DNA of 64,000 bases from an uncultured Thermogutta sp. (GCA_937128505.1 CAKZMM010000027.1:26383-90382), one strand, 5' to 3'. Positions 48,686 through 57,824 are shown, counted from the first letter of the stretch. Notes: generated by a model not told the origin, from the sequence alone. Translations and numbers: made by a program.

Positions 48686-48817
48686 CGAAAAGGACGGATG
48701 GCCTCACAATTTTTCCAACAGTCGACTTACCCCAGGCATGCAGCGCGTGGTACTCCCCGGACACTTCCGAGCTCAAGACGGAACATCGCCCCCGGGGAAA
48801 GGAATGCATCCTTGGAA

Positions 48818-48900
48818 ATCCGCATTGCGGCTGTGCCTCTGGAGTCACCGCAATGCATGCCTGCATATCCGCATTGCGGTTATACCTTTGGAGTCACCGC
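48818..48900. repeat. 34-base repeat, two copies, with palindromic core
   Basis: ATCCGCATTGCGG..T.T.CCT.TGGAGTCACCGC occurs at 48818-48851 and 48867-48900. The core CCGCATTGCGG is a palindrome, and ACCGCAATGC (48847-48856) pairs with GCATTGCGGT (48871-48880) between copies. Confidence 0.85.
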
Positions 48901-49080
48901 CCCCAGAAGAGGGATACCTCCGTCCGGAGGTGGTCGATTATGTCCCGCGGGTGTGATCACCCCGGGCAAAGGGATGCCCCCCAATTGCAATAAAATAAAG
49001 TTGTTACGTGCGACTGAGTTGTCATCCGCGACGATGCTTGATCTGCCCGCCGTAAGCTCGGATCGTGTCGCACAAAAACG

Positions 49081-49195
49081 CGGGAAATCTGAAATGATCC
49101 GGGGAGCACGACATCATCTGGGAAACCCGAGATGATCTGGGATGTGCGAGATACTCTGGGATGTGTGAAATGATCGCCGGAAATGCGAGATGATC
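49081..49195. repeat. 19-base tandem array, six units
   Basis: Units start at 49081, 49100, 49119, 49138, 49157 and 49176 (the last is 20 bases). Consensus TGGGA....CGAGATGATC. Regular phase without unique spacers. Confidence 0.85.
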
Positions 49196-49220
49196 AAAAA
49201 GCGGGAAACCGGCGCGGATA

Positions 49221-49254
49221 GTCGAAAAAGACAGTCGGTCGAAAAAGACAAAAG
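49221..49254. repeat. 17-base tandem repeat, two copies
   Basis: GTCGAAAAAGACA opens both units (49221, 49238). Confidence 0.8.
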
Positions 49255-49345
49255 TAGGATAGCAGCGAGAGAACGCCGACTGTTTCCACTTGTTGTTTGA
49301 AGCCCCCCGCTAGGAATTTACAGTGTTTAATAGGTTGATGATGCG

Positions 49346-50233
49346 ATGACGATCGCCCGTGCTCGGAGCCTCAGTTCGCGGCAGCTTTCAGGGCCGCCTC
49401 AATTACTCGATCGTGAGGAGTATATTGAGCAAGCTTACTTTTACCGGACGCTCCGCGAGCGGCTGGATCAAGCCGCTTCCACTCAAGAGTTGATCGTCTC
49501 CATCAAGCAAGAAATTCTTTCCACAACGAAGCTGCCCATGGCTTTGGACTTCATGGCTGCCGAATTGCGACTAACGGGCGGCTTTGCCACAGCCATGGCC
49601 CGGCTAAGCCACTACTTTACACCTTTCCAAAGTTTTGTCATCCAAGAGGCGGAAAAGGAAGATGGACGCTTCGATTTCCGCATCGCCTTGGAAATTCTGC
49701 AAAAGGAGGCAGAATACCGGGTCCACGGCGCAAGTCCACAAGGGGTGTTCCTCTACCAGTTCGAAACCTTGTGTCGCAGCCGGCTAGGTTATGATCAAGG
49801 ATTGACGGCGATGGCCGGGGATCCGGTTTTCGACGAAAACTGGCGTGAATGGATTTACACCGTCCGCCGGCAGGTGGGACTGGTGGATATCGCTGATTTG
49901 ATTTTTTCGCGCAGCGAGTATTACCGGCAGCTTTACGGCGATCCGGGTAAGCCGATCCTTTTCGGGGAAAAGGAGGGGAAAATTGCCGCGGCCAACCGTC
50001 GAAAAGACCCGCTGTATTTGTTCTCCGCTTTGGCCCGGCACCTGGGCTATCCTTCCGTGCCGCGACCCCGGCATGAGGAATCGCCGATGAAAACGATCCT
50101 CCTCTTAAATCAAAAGATCCAGCGACTTGAAACCCGTGTGAAATTGCTCGAAGAAGAGCTTCGCGGGGGAATCAATCTAGAGCGCTTCTACAAGTCGGCG
50201 GAAGAGTCCGGGCGTTCGGGGCACAGGTCATAA
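49346..50233 (+). CDS. Conserved protein of unknown function with C-terminal coiled coil
   Basis: A 295-residue soluble protein without signal or membrane segment. Mostly helical: EYIEQAYFYRTLRERLDQ, then FDFRIALEILQKEAEYRVHG, IYTVRRQVGLVDIADLIFSR and SEYYRQLYG. Residues about 250-280 (LLLNQKIQRLETRVKLLEEEL) form a clear coiled coil. I recognise it only as a planctomycete hypothetical protein. No ribosome site is evident before the ATG. Its last 46 bases overlap the end of the convergent Cys-rich membrane protein gene. Confidence 0.75.
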   Translation: MTIARARSLSSRQLSGPPQLLDREEYIEQAYFYRTLRERLDQAASTQELIVSIKQEILSTTKLPMALDFMAAELRLTGGFATAMARLSHYFTPFQSFVIQEAEKEDGRFDFRIALEILQKEAEYRVHGASPQGVFLYQFETLCRSRLGYDQGLTAMAGDPVFDENWREWIYTVRRQVGLVDIADLIFSRSEYYRQLYGDPGKPILFGEKEGKIAAANRRKDPLYLFSALARHLGYPSVPRPRHEESPMKTILLLNQKIQRLETRVKLLEEELRGGINLERFYKSAEESGRSGHRS

Positions 50234-50508
50234 CACCCAGGCGGATAACCGCAACAACGTTTCCCTTTGCGCGAATAACCATTGGCATGACGGGGGGATC
50301 CCTGGCCGGCAGCACCGCCCTTACGCTTTTCGGGGCTCTGGCCCAGGGGCCCCACAGTTGGCTCCACAATCCGCGGCCAAACGGGCGGACAGTTCGAGCA
50401 CAAGAAGCACCCGTGCGTTTTTTCCTCGTCCAAAAGCCGAGACATAAAGCGCACTAGATAAGCCACTGCCATTACGGCCGCGGCAAGGGCAATCGCGTCT
50501 TGCCACAT
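50188..50508 (-). CDS. FeoB-associated Cys-rich membrane protein-like
   Basis: A 106-residue protein. It starts MWQDAIALAAAVMAVAYLVRF, a single membrane helix, followed by a basic/acidic turn and HGCFLCSNCP. That is the form of FeoB-associated Cys-rich membrane proteins (short helix, then G-C-x-x-C-x-x-C). AGGAGG stands seven bases before the ATG, an excellent ribosome site. feoB lies 609 bases upstream on the same strand, supporting the call. The C-terminal 60 residues, with further Cys (KRCCGYPPGCYDLCPE), are unlike the usual short family. Its end overlaps the convergent gene by 46 bases. Confidence 0.65.
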   Translation of the reverse strand: MWQDAIALAAAVMAVAYLVRFMSRLLDEEKTHGCFLCSNCPPVWPRIVEPTVGPLGQSPEKRKGGAAGQGSPRHANGYSRKGKRCCGYPPGCYDLCPERPDSSADL

Positions 50509-51117
50509 CGCCGGGCCTCCTAGATCAGATTCCTAATAAAAGTCATCGCGATTTTGTCGAGTAACCGAAGATTGCACCGCCGACGCGGAAAGCCTCGACG
50601 ACGCTCAACAAGATATTTTCAACAATTACATCTGCATCAACTATCATTTTACCAGACGGAACGAGGAGATGCAAATCGAAACCACCTGATAGCCTTTTGC
50701 GAACAGCTTGGAAGGATCAGCAGCTAAAAAGGTACACTGCCCTCCTAATCTCCATCCTTCCAAATCTCCATCCTTCTGCTCTCTCTGAAGGCGTGCGGGA
50801 ATCGGATTGAGTTACTCATCTAGCGGATACAGCTTCATGTTTGTGTGGTAACCGCAGAACTGTGCGGCACTTACAGTTTGTCTCATCTAAAGTTTAGTGA
50901 AGATTGATGTTATAAGAACTCGGAACGACACGTACCGCTTATCGCAGCGGAAACGTCGTCAACAATTTCTTACTCCCTGATCACCGTGCTCAAACAAGGA
51001 ACCGCCAAAACTGCTCGATCCTCAATAAGCGTCGAATTCCCGGACACCCCGGATCTATCAAAATTTCGCACACTTTGAGCTGGGCAGCATACCTCGAAAA
51101 CTCACTACTGGGCGGAA
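50509..51117. other. Intergenic region downstream of feoB
   Basis: 609 bases. A 16-base direct repeat (AATCTCCATCCTTC at 50747 and 50763) is the only structure noted. No gene seen. Confidence 0.4.
50747..50778. repeat. 16-base tandem repeat, two copies
   Basis: AATCTCCATCCTTC opens both units (50747, 50763), on the feoB-proximal side of the intergenic region. Confidence 0.7.
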
Positions 51118-53460
51118 TCAGCCTTCCCCAAGCAATACTATCCCAAGTTGATAAGTGATCATTGCCGCCACATAAGCGAGCGTCGTCATGTAAACAAAAG
51201 TGAAAACTGGCCATCTCCAACTATTGGTTTCGCGACGAATAACTGCCAGCGTCGCCGCACATTGCGCACAGAAAGCGAAAAACACCATGATCGAAAGGGC
51301 CACCGGGATATTGAAAAGAGGCTGGCCGGTTTGTTCCCAACGGGCCTCCGCCAGTTTTGCCCGTAGATAATCCAGTTGCTCACCACTTTCCAGACTTTCC
51401 AGCTCTTCCACCTCACCCAGTTGGAAAATCACGCCCATCGTTGCCACGACCACTTCCCGGGCCGGGAACGACGCAATCACCGCACAGCCGATTCGCCAGT
51501 CCCAACCTAGGGGCCAAAAGACCGGCTCAATGAGTTGTCCAAAACGCCCAAGAAAACTTTGCCGCTGATAGCCCGAAACGATCGCCTTCTCCAACTCGCC
51601 CTGAAGCTCCCCGTACCGGGGGTCATCCGAAGAAATCTGCCCCAACTCGGTCTTCAGTTTGATGACCGCCGGATCCTTCTCCACTGCCTCAGAATTTCGG
51701 GGATAATACAGCGCGGCCCAAACGACAATAGCTACCGCCAAAATGATGGTCCCGGCAGTTTTGACAAAGACCCAACCCCGCTCTGCCATTCGGAGGAGGA
51801 CCGTTTGTGGCGAGGGCCATTTGTAGTGGGGTAATTCCATCAAAAAGGGGGGGGTTCGCCCGGCGAAAACGGTCCCTTTGAGCGCCATCGCGACGCAAAC
51901 TGCCGCGGTAATCCCCAGCAAATACAGCCCCAGGAGGACTAATCCTTGGAGATTAATAAAACCGCCTAAAAAGCTTTTGTCGGCGGGGATGAACGCCGCA
52001 ATCAACAGGGTATAAACGGGCAGTCGTGCCGAGCAGGTCATCAACGGGGCCACTAAAATCGTCGTCAATCGGTCGCCTGGTTGCTCGATGACCCGGGTCG
52101 CCATAATCCCCGGCACCGCACAGGAAAAAGAACACAGCAGCGGGATGAAGGATTTGCCGCTCAGCCCAATGCGGGACAGCCATCGGTCCATCAGATACGC
52201 CGCCCGTGCCAAGTAACCCCAATCCTCGAGAATGCCGATGAAAAAGAATAAGATCAAAATCTGGGGCAGGAACGAAATCACCGATCCAACCCCGCTAAGC
52301 ACGCCGTCAACCAGCAGGCTTTGCAAGGCACCGGGCGGTAGGATCGTGGTCACTTGCAGGGCTAACCACCCTACCAGCCACTGAATGGCATCGGTAAACG
52401 GCTGTGCACCTTGAAATACGGTTTGGAAAAGGACGACCATCACTAGTAAGAAAATGATCAGCCCCCAAAAGCGGTGGGTGAGAATGGCGTCGAGTCGATC
52501 CGTCCAAGTGATCACTCGTTCTTTCGGGCGATGCAAGACGCCGTCCAAGACCTGCTGCACCCACGCAAAGCGGCTGTTGACTTCCGCCGAGGCAAGATCG
52601 ATTCCCAGCCCCTCAAGTCGTTCCCGGGCAAGCCGTAAGTCTTCCACGAAACTTGCGGGGCACTGCGGCAGGATCGTCTGTCCAAGATATCCCTCTGCAT
52701 CTACGAGAAGCCGTTCAATCAAGTACCGAGCAAGCGGCGGATAGAAGGAGAACTTGCCCCGCGGTTTTGCCGGCAGCTCCGCCAAAGATTCGGCGGCGGC
52801 TTTGTAGCGTTTCTCTAACCAATCCACTTCCTGCTGAATGGGCAGCGGTAATGGACTAAATGCCGGACGGGAATTCCCCTCGCTTAGTACCGCGGCAAGA
52901 GCCCGCTTTAACTCCCCCAATCCGCGCCGTCGGTGCGCCTCCATGGGAACCACAGGCACGCCGAGCCGAGCGGCGAGCTTGCCGGACTCAATTCTTAGAC
53001 CTTGAGCCCGCGCTATATCGAACATGTTCAGTGCGATGACCGTGGGTAGGCCCAACTCCAACACCTGGCTGACCAGGAAAAGGTGTCGCTCAAGATTGCT
53101 CGCATCAACAAGGCAGATAATGGCGCGGACCGGCTGTAGCTCCGGCCGACGACTTAGCACCACATCCACGGCAACCATTTCATCCGGCGACCGGGGCGAC
53201 AAGCTGTAGAGGCCCGGCAGATCGACAACCTCGTAACCCCGGGTCCCATCGCGGAAATATCCCCGCTTTTCCTCTACCGTGACCCCCGGGTAATTCCCCA
53301 CCCTTTGATGCACCCCAACAAGGGCGGTAAAGACCGTAGATTTTCCCGTATTCGGATTTCCCAGTAAGGCAACGCCAATCCTCGTTGGTTCCGAGGAGCT
53401 ACCCCCCTTAGTTTCCTCTTTCTGCTTTGTATGTGAAGCGGAAATCTTGCCCGACGACAT
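51118..53460 (-). CDS. feoB: Ferrous iron transporter FeoB
   Basis: About 780 residues, full length for FeoB. The cytosolic G domain shows G1 GNPNTGKST (about residues 34-42), G3 DLPG within VVDLPGLYSLSPRSPDE and G4 NMFD; a GDI-like helical domain follows to about 275. The membrane part has two nucleoside-recognition gate motifs (PLLCSFSCAVPGIMATR and VIASFPAREVVVATMG) among 8-10 helices. It moves Fe(II) inward across the inner membrane, with FeoA assisting. ATG 53460 is used; a TTG two codons earlier is in frame. feoA lies upstream with a 46-codon frame between. Probably transcribed from the Fur-controlled promoter near 54820. Confidence 0.96.
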   Translation of the reverse strand: MSSGKISASHTKQKEETKGGSSSEPTRIGVALLGNPNTGKSTVFTALVGVHQRVGNYPGVTVEEKRGYFRDGTRGYEVVDLPGLYSLSPRSPDEMVAVDVVLSRRPELQPVRAIICLVDASNLERHLFLVSQVLELGLPTVIALNMFDIARAQGLRIESGKLAARLGVPVVPMEAHRRRGLGELKRALAAVLSEGNSRPAFSPLPLPIQQEVDWLEKRYKAAAESLAELPAKPRGKFSFYPPLARYLIERLLVDAEGYLGQTILPQCPASFVEDLRLARERLEGLGIDLASAEVNSRFAWVQQVLDGVLHRPKERVITWTDRLDAILTHRFWGLIIFLLVMVVLFQTVFQGAQPFTDAIQWLVGWLALQVTTILPPGALQSLLVDGVLSGVGSVISFLPQILILFFFIGILEDWGYLARAAYLMDRWLSRIGLSGKSFIPLLCSFSCAVPGIMATRVIEQPGDRLTTILVAPLMTCSARLPVYTLLIAAFIPADKSFLGGFINLQGLVLLGLYLLGITAAVCVAMALKGTVFAGRTPPFLMELPHYKWPSPQTVLLRMAERGWVFVKTAGTIILAVAIVVWAALYYPRNSEAVEKDPAVIKLKTELGQISSDDPRYGELQGELEKAIVSGYQRQSFLGRFGQLIEPVFWPLGWDWRIGCAVIASFPAREVVVATMGVIFQLGEVEELESLESGEQLDYLRAKLAEARWEQTGQPLFNIPVALSIMVFFAFCAQCAATLAVIRRETNSWRWPVFTFVYMTTLAYVAAMITYQLGIVLLGEG

Positions 53461-53560
53461 GCTCAAGTAGCCTGCTTAGGTTCCTCTTTCACGCAAACCA
53501 CAATAACAACCACAATAACGTCGTTCGACACAACCCGCTGAAGACGGGGCAAAGCAACCT

Positions 53561-53701
53561 TCAAGCTTCGCGCTTGCCTTTTGATGCCGAGGCTTCTAAT
53601 TGTTTTTGGAATCGGCCTTCTTGGCTAGCCGTTTTTTCGATAGCCGTGCTCAATCGCCCTAATAAAGCCTGCACAGGAACCGGGGAGCGCGCTTTCTCCA
53701 T
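53561..53701 (-). CDS. Possible small protein between feoA and feoB
   Basis: A 46-residue frame, MEKARSPVPVQALLGRLSTA then IEKTASQEGRFQKQLEASAS plus a basic tail, starts at an ATG with AAGGGA just upstream and ends about 100 bases before feoB. Composition is protein-like and amphipathic helical. It fits the feo transcript, in a place where a third Feo component (FeoC or similar) often sits, but no winged-helix or Cys motif is visible, so no such role is claimed. Confidence 0.4.
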   Translation of the reverse strand: MEKARSPVPVQALLGRLSTAIEKTASQEGRFQKQLEASASKGKREA

Positions 53702-54298
53702 TTTTCCCTTATCCGGACATTACGGCAGGGTAAAAAAGATCCTTGGAGTATTAATCGGCTCCGCGCCGTCAAAGCGGCTCCCACGAAACAATATGGCCGC
53801 GCTGCCCAAGTGCCCGATAAGTCATTGGAGGGTGGTGAACTATTCCTGATTCTTAATTCCAGCGTGGTAAGCCAGCCTGCTGGTCTAGCCTTTGAACGCC
53901 GCAAGTGAGAACGCAATTTCGGCGATCGCAAGCCGGATCCCTCAAGACATGCTTGTTCCGACCGAAGGCAACTTGACTTCCAAAGTTCCTGTCGGGACCA
54001 CACGGGTAGACTGCCGCGATCAAACTGCGATTGAACCGGAAGGAAAACGGCCGGTGTCGGGCGCGATTGCGGCCGGAATTCGTGGGAGGACGGTTTATCC
54101 GCAGAGAAAACCTTTCCGCCTAAATCTCATCAAGCGGGCCGATCATCGAACGTTCTTCTGACCACAAAGCCGCGGGGCCAAATCTCAATATTAAGACATT
54201 TTTTCGAGGCAGCATGATTTTTAAGAACGCCATCGACTTCCAAAACCGCCGCCGCGAAGCCTCTACGGCACCGGTGGCCTTCAGATTGAGCGGGGGAC
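53702..54298. other. Long gap inside the feo unit
   Basis: 597 bases between feoA and the small frame, unusual because feoA and feoB usually abut or overlap. A plus-strand frame (53892-54161) is not credible. No other content recognised. Confidence 0.4.
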
Positions 54299-54640
54299 TT
54301 ACGCCCACCATTTTCCCCATCCAAGACGGAAGCGTTTTCGCCTTTGTCCCCGGCCGAAAGCCGCCGCTTCGCCCCCAGAGCCGGAGCTTGCTTCGGGCTG
54401 AGTCGGCCCAAGAGGTTTTACCCAGATTTGTGCCTTTCGGGTTCCACGGACACAAACTGTGGCATGGTTCAAACGCACGATGCAGGGCCGACCTGGACGC
54501 ACCATTTCGACGACTGCGCCGCGGCGGAAGCCAAACTCGGCAAGCCGGCGTACGGAGTCCGGATCGCCAACTAGTTCTTGGACTTCGGCGGTTTGACCCG
54601 GCGAAACTTGCTCGATTAATATGAGCCCATGGTCGACCAT
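54299..54640 (-). CDS. feoA: FeoA domain protein
   Basis: A 113-residue protein. Residues about 5-78 are an SH3-like FeoA domain: LIEQVSPGQTAEVQELVG, RRLAEFGFRRGAVVEMV and VCVRGTRKAQIWVKPL. FeoA binds and modulates FeoB during Fe(II) uptake. The last 35 residues (Gly/Arg/Trp-rich) have no counterpart in the family and may come from a shifted or extended 3' end. The ATG at 54640 has no ribosome site of note. Upstream lie a sigma-70-like promoter and a Fur-box palindrome. Confidence 0.85.
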   Translation of the reverse strand: MVDHGLILIEQVSPGQTAEVQELVGDPDSVRRLAEFGFRRGAVVEMVRPGRPCIVRLNHATVCVRGTRKAQIWVKPLGPTQPEASSGSGGEAAAFGRGQRRKRFRLGWGKWWA

Positions 54641-54796
54641 GAAGGGGTGTAACCCGTGACTTTTCGGGGTAAATCGTTCCTGATAGAAACCGAAATTCTC
54701 AAGCTAAGGCATTGCCTCCAGTTTCCGGAATGATGCTGTATGCTCACTCAACCCCCGATCAAGGGAAGCTCCTTGTCGAATGGGGAAGCTTCTGCT

Positions 54797-54815
54797 AATG
54801 AGACTAAGTATCATT
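54797..54815 (-). promoter_or_regulatory. Fur-box palindrome at feoA promoter
   Basis: AATGAGACT-A-AGTATCATT, a 9-1-9 palindrome with one mismatch, centred at 54806. It begins four bases after the predicted -10 of the feoA promoter, so bound Fur would block initiation. Nearly identical to the palindrome at 57921-57939. Confidence 0.8.
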
Positions 54816-54819
54816 TTTT

Positions 54820-54848
54820 ATTTTACGCTCTCCGATGGCGGTTCGCAA
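54820..54848 (-). promoter_or_regulatory. Predicted sigma-70 promoter of feoA
   Basis: On the minus strand -35 TTGCGA (54843-54848), 17-base spacer, -10 TAAAAT (54820-54825). Transcription would start inside the Fur box, leaving a leader of about 170 bases. Confidence 0.6.
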
Positions 54849-55361
54849 CCCCCTTAGCGAATCGCCCTACTACCAGTTTGCGACCTAGGCACCCAGTTTT
54901 ACAAGCAATAAGCAAAATGAAGCACGATTCCAAAATTCCTTTAATCCTTGCATTCTCTGCTTGATTCCTCCAGCCGAAGGAAGTAACCAATCTTGCAGTT
55001 ACTTCAATTCTGCCTGCCGCAGGAGGGTGCCAAACTCGCAGACGGCTCTCTTTCCCGCAGAAAGGTTGATTCCCCCGTGCGAAGCCGCCCCACGAGAGGG
55101 CCACACCCGGTCCATGACGGCTTTGCTGAAGACTCCCACTACGTCCCGGTGTGGCCCCACTCGTGCGGTTTTTTCCACCTGACATAATCCAGTGCGCCTA
55201 ACGCAACTTGAGCCCTGCACATAAGGGGCTCAACGGTTGGAGAAAAACCACCGGCTCTAGCAGCAATGTCGCCACATCTTAGCATCTCCACCCCTGAGCC
55301 AGCAGCATATCAGCTTCCGGCACACATGCAAGCGAATGATGCCGTTCGAGGCCCGCTTAGG

Positions 55362-56375
55362 TCAGTAATTATCTATCGTCTCGCCCCCGGCGCAAGTGGC
55401 CAAGGCCCGCCATACCGTGGGCGCAATCGTCTCGGCTACAAAGCGGACGGACCCATCCGCCAATAGTGCGTTTACCCCACCGGGGTGCCAACTCCGTGCC
55501 ATGAAAAACCCCAGTCCGTGAGCATGCATATCGGGCACCGCTGTGTTTGGAGGTTCGTACGCGCAAAAGCTGGTAGCCATCGGTTTACCAACAATCCAAC
55601 CAAAGCCTCGGTTCCCGTACCACACGCTCGCCGACGCCGCCAGGGAAGCCAGGTCCGGGTTGACGATTCCTTGCAAGCCCGGACCACCCGAAACCAGCCT
55701 CGCGCCGGAAATGAGCCCCACCAGCCTTTTAGCCTCTTGAGGCCCAGGCAGTGGGCCGCTCACCCGGCGGCCGAAGCCCAGGAGCGTTTCGGACATCGCC
55801 AGCGTGTTGCTGGAGCCATCGAGGAGGTCGCGGAATCCACGCGCGGAAGCATAGTAAAAAAGGCCGTCGGTCGGGTAGCGGAGGTCGTAATTGGTCCCGG
55901 TTCCGGAACCGCTGCACACCATGTAATTGCCGCCCGCGATCACCTCGCCCGGCATATCCTCGAAAAGATCGGCCCACGAGTCCGAGGGGCAGCGGAACAA
56001 GCTTACCGAGGTTTTTGCGGCAGCACGCTGGGCGGGATTAAGCGTTTGGCCATGCGAAGTCCCCAGATAAAGGGGTTGTCTGAAATCGATCAGATTTTGA
56101 AGGTTTCTCTGCTCTACAAACGGGAGCAATCTTGCCTGAATGGAAAAGCTTGTCGTCGAGGTGGTACCGAAACCCGGAAAGCAGTTATAAGTAGTGTGGT
56201 AGTTGTGGAGTGCTAACCCTAGTTGTTTAAGGTTGTTCGTGCAACTGAGTCGACGGGCTGCTTCGCGGGCAGCTTGAACAGCCGGTAGCAAAAGGGCTAC
56301 CAAGATGCCGATAATCGCGATCACCACTAAGAGCTCAACCAGCGTAAATCCGCCTTTAGGAACCTTGGCATGCAT
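55362..56375 (-). CDS. DUF1559 protein with prepilin-like leader
   Basis: A 337-residue protein of the DUF1559 family, greatly expanded in planctomycetes. It opens with a type IV prepilin-type leader, [20 protein letters not shown], cut by prepilin peptidase between G and F. Then [20 protein letters not shown] and [17 protein letters not shown], the family's defining blocks, and near the C-terminus [23 protein letters not shown]. Likely a surface pseudopilin-like or cell-envelope protein. The ATG at 56375 has AAGGAGGG eight bases before it. Lies between the hemP and feoA units on the same strand. Confidence 0.92.
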   Translation of the reverse strand: MHAKVPKGGFTLVELLVVIAIIGILVALLLPAVQAAREAARRLSCTNNLKQLGLALHNYHTTYNCFPGFGTTSTTSFSIQARLLPFVEQRNLQNLIDFRQPLYLGTSHGQTLNPAQRAAAKTSVSLFRCPSDSWADLFEDMPGEVIAGGNYMVCSGSGTGTNYDLRYPTDGLFYYASARGFRDLLDGSSNTLAMSETLLGFGRRVSGPLPGPQEAKRLVGLISGARLVSGGPGLQGIVNPDLASLAASASVWYGNRGFGWIVGKPMATSFCAYEPPNTAVPDMHAHGLGFFMARSWHPGGVNALLADGSVRFVAETIAPTVWRALATCAGGETIDNY

Positions 56376-56584
56376 GCCAGCACCCTCCTTTCTTACGAAG
56401 ATGAAGTGCCCTCGTGAAAACTGCACTTGCGGGCAAGAAACCTCTGCTGAGAACAACGAAACACCAAGAAAAGGCTGGCTGGCCGAGCCGCATTTATTTG
56501 CATGTGTCTGCATGCGGCCAAAAGGAGGCTAGCTGGCAGGATCGCTCGGGCGACCATCGGCCGCCGCGAAACCACTCCGGTGAA

Positions 56585-56806
56585 CTATTTTTGCAGAATC
56601 AATTTATCGTTTTTGGTCCGTAAAAGCCGGTAAATTTGGTCTCCGTGCAAGATGAGTACTTCTTTTTCCCCTTGCAGTAACTCCTCAGAACGAATAACGC
56701 GTGGGCCCACTTGGCGGACGCTTCCGGGAGAAAATACCCCAGAATCCTGCAAGCGCTTGGGCCCCTCGGGCGACTGAGCGGGCCTCTGTGGATGGTCGTC
56801 AGTCAC
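56585..56806 (-). CDS. hemP: Hemin uptake protein HemP
   Basis: A 73-residue protein whose last 38 residues, SEELLQGEKEVLILHGDQIY then RLLRTKNDKLILQK, match HemP (pattern LL.G.REV.I.H.G..Y.LR.T..GKLILTK). In other bacteria hemP genes sit in Fur-controlled haem-uptake operons and assist expression of receptors. GTG start at 56806 overlaps the end of the chelatase-like gene by eight bases and has GGGGAGG nine bases before it. The longer frame starting at 56959 lies inside the previous gene and is rejected. The N-terminal 35 residues (Pro-rich) are unlike HemP. Confidence 0.82.
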   Translation of the reverse strand: MTDDHPQRPAQSPEGPKRLQDSGVFSPGSVRQVGPRVIRSEELLQGEKEVLILHGDQIYRLLRTKNDKLILQK

Positions 56807-57824
56807 GACCACTTTCCTCCCCGAATCTGCTGGTTTGCACCGTAACAAGACTCTGGACAAACCCAGCACTTGCGGCCCCCTCACTTCGGGCGTGCGAGTG
56901 GTGACCACAGGCCTCCAAACCCGCCGCTGCCTCGCGGGCGACTTCCAGCACCCAGTCAACGCAGCCCGGGTAGCCGACGATGGTCTCTTCGGAGAAGATG
57001 ACGTCTCGACCAGCCAGTGGATCCGCGGGAGTTCCCGCGGTATCGAGCCTTAAAGCACGGCGATGAAGCTCGGCGGCACTGGTCGCCACGTACAGGCCGA
57101 TGACCAACACACGCTCGCGGTGCTCCAAAGCCTTTTCGATGGCCGGCAAACCCTGGGAGTGGTACTGTTGCCCCACCCCAAGGTAGGCCCAATCGGCATA
57201 AGTAATCCCCATTTGCCCACAGCAATATAGCGCCACTTGACGGATTAACTTATCTACCAGGGGGTGATGATCGGGATCACCATGGGCGAGGATGACCAGG
57301 GCTTCCCGGGAGGGATCCTTTGAAAGCTTTCTTACCTGGTCCAAGGCAGCGTTTTGCAGAAGCTGCCCCTGCGCCAAAGTTTCTGTCAGCACAATCGGCA
57401 CCCTCGGCCGAGCCACCCGAAGTCCTTCTTCCGCCAAATGATGCCGGGTCGATGCGGAGGAATAGATCCCCAAGACCGCGGGCACATCGAAATGACTGTG
57501 ACCCGAGGGGGCCACAAAAAGCGGCACGGCGATGATCCGCTGGCAACCCTCAGATTCCAACTCTACCACGGCACTAGGCACATCCGGCTTGACGGCCTCT
57601 AACATCGCGATGCGAACGGCCTTAAACGTGCCGTCTTCCGCGGCTTTTTCCGCCACGCGCTGGCCGAATTCAAGTACCCGCCGATTCCACTCTGGGCTCC
57701 TCGACCCATGCGCGATCACGAGCAACCCGAGCTTTTCCGATTCATCAGCATGCCCCCGTGCCGCAATGGCGACAGTGATGGCGGCAAGGCTCACAATGAG
57801 CAAAAAACCAAACCTACGCTGCAT
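56799..57824 (-). CDS. Secreted two-domain CbiX-like chelatase
   Basis: A 341-residue exported protein. Signal MQRRFGFLLIVSLAAITVAI then AARGHA, cleavage expected after GHA. Two CbiX/sirohydrochlorin-chelatase-like domains follow: residues about 32-150 (LLVIAHGSRSPEWN with H39; VPLFVAPSGHSHFDVP) and about 172-300 (LVILAHGDPDHHP with H181; GYPGCVDWVLEV). The C-terminal tail has CGHHSH. Class II chelatases insert Co, Fe or Ni into tetrapyrroles; a periplasmic relative in Desulfovibrio binds haem. AAGGAG is seven bases before the ATG. It has a Fur-box promoter and overlaps hemP, so iron or haem acquisition is favoured over cobalamin synthesis. Signal and motifs are seen; role is inferred. Confidence 0.85.
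   Translation of the reverse strand: MQRRFGFLLIVSLAAITVAIAARGHADESEKLGLLVIAHGSRSPEWNRRVLEFGQRVAEKAAEDGTFKAVRIAMLEAVKPDVPSAVVELESEGCQRIIAVPLFVAPSGHSHFDVPAVLGIYSSASTRHHLAEEGLRVARPRVPIVLTETLAQGQLLQNAALDQVRKLSKDPSREALVILAHGDPDHHPLVDKLIRQVALYCCGQMGITYADWAYLGVGQQYHSQGLPAIEKALEHRERVLVIGLYVATSAAELHRRALRLDTAGTPADPLAGRDVIFSEETIVGYPGCVDWVLEVAREAAAGLEACGHHSHARSEGAASAGFVQSLVTVQTSRFGEESGRD

Larger units (their letters stand above)
48686..49345. other. Repeat-rich intergenic region
   Basis: 660 bases filled largely with three different direct-repeat sets (listed separately). No gene seen. Confidence 0.5.
54641..55361. other. Intergenic region with feoA promoter
   Basis: The left part holds the feoA leader, Fur box and promoter listed separately. 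The remaining 500 bases show no gene. Confidence 0.5.

Noticed and set aside
53892..54161. 89-codon plus-strand frame between feoA and feoB
   Set aside because: TTG start, no ribosome site, no recognisable domain, and opposite to the feo unit.
56807..56959. Upstream extension of hemP
   Set aside because: It lies wholly inside the chelatase-like gene, and the GTG at 56806 has a strong ribosome site.
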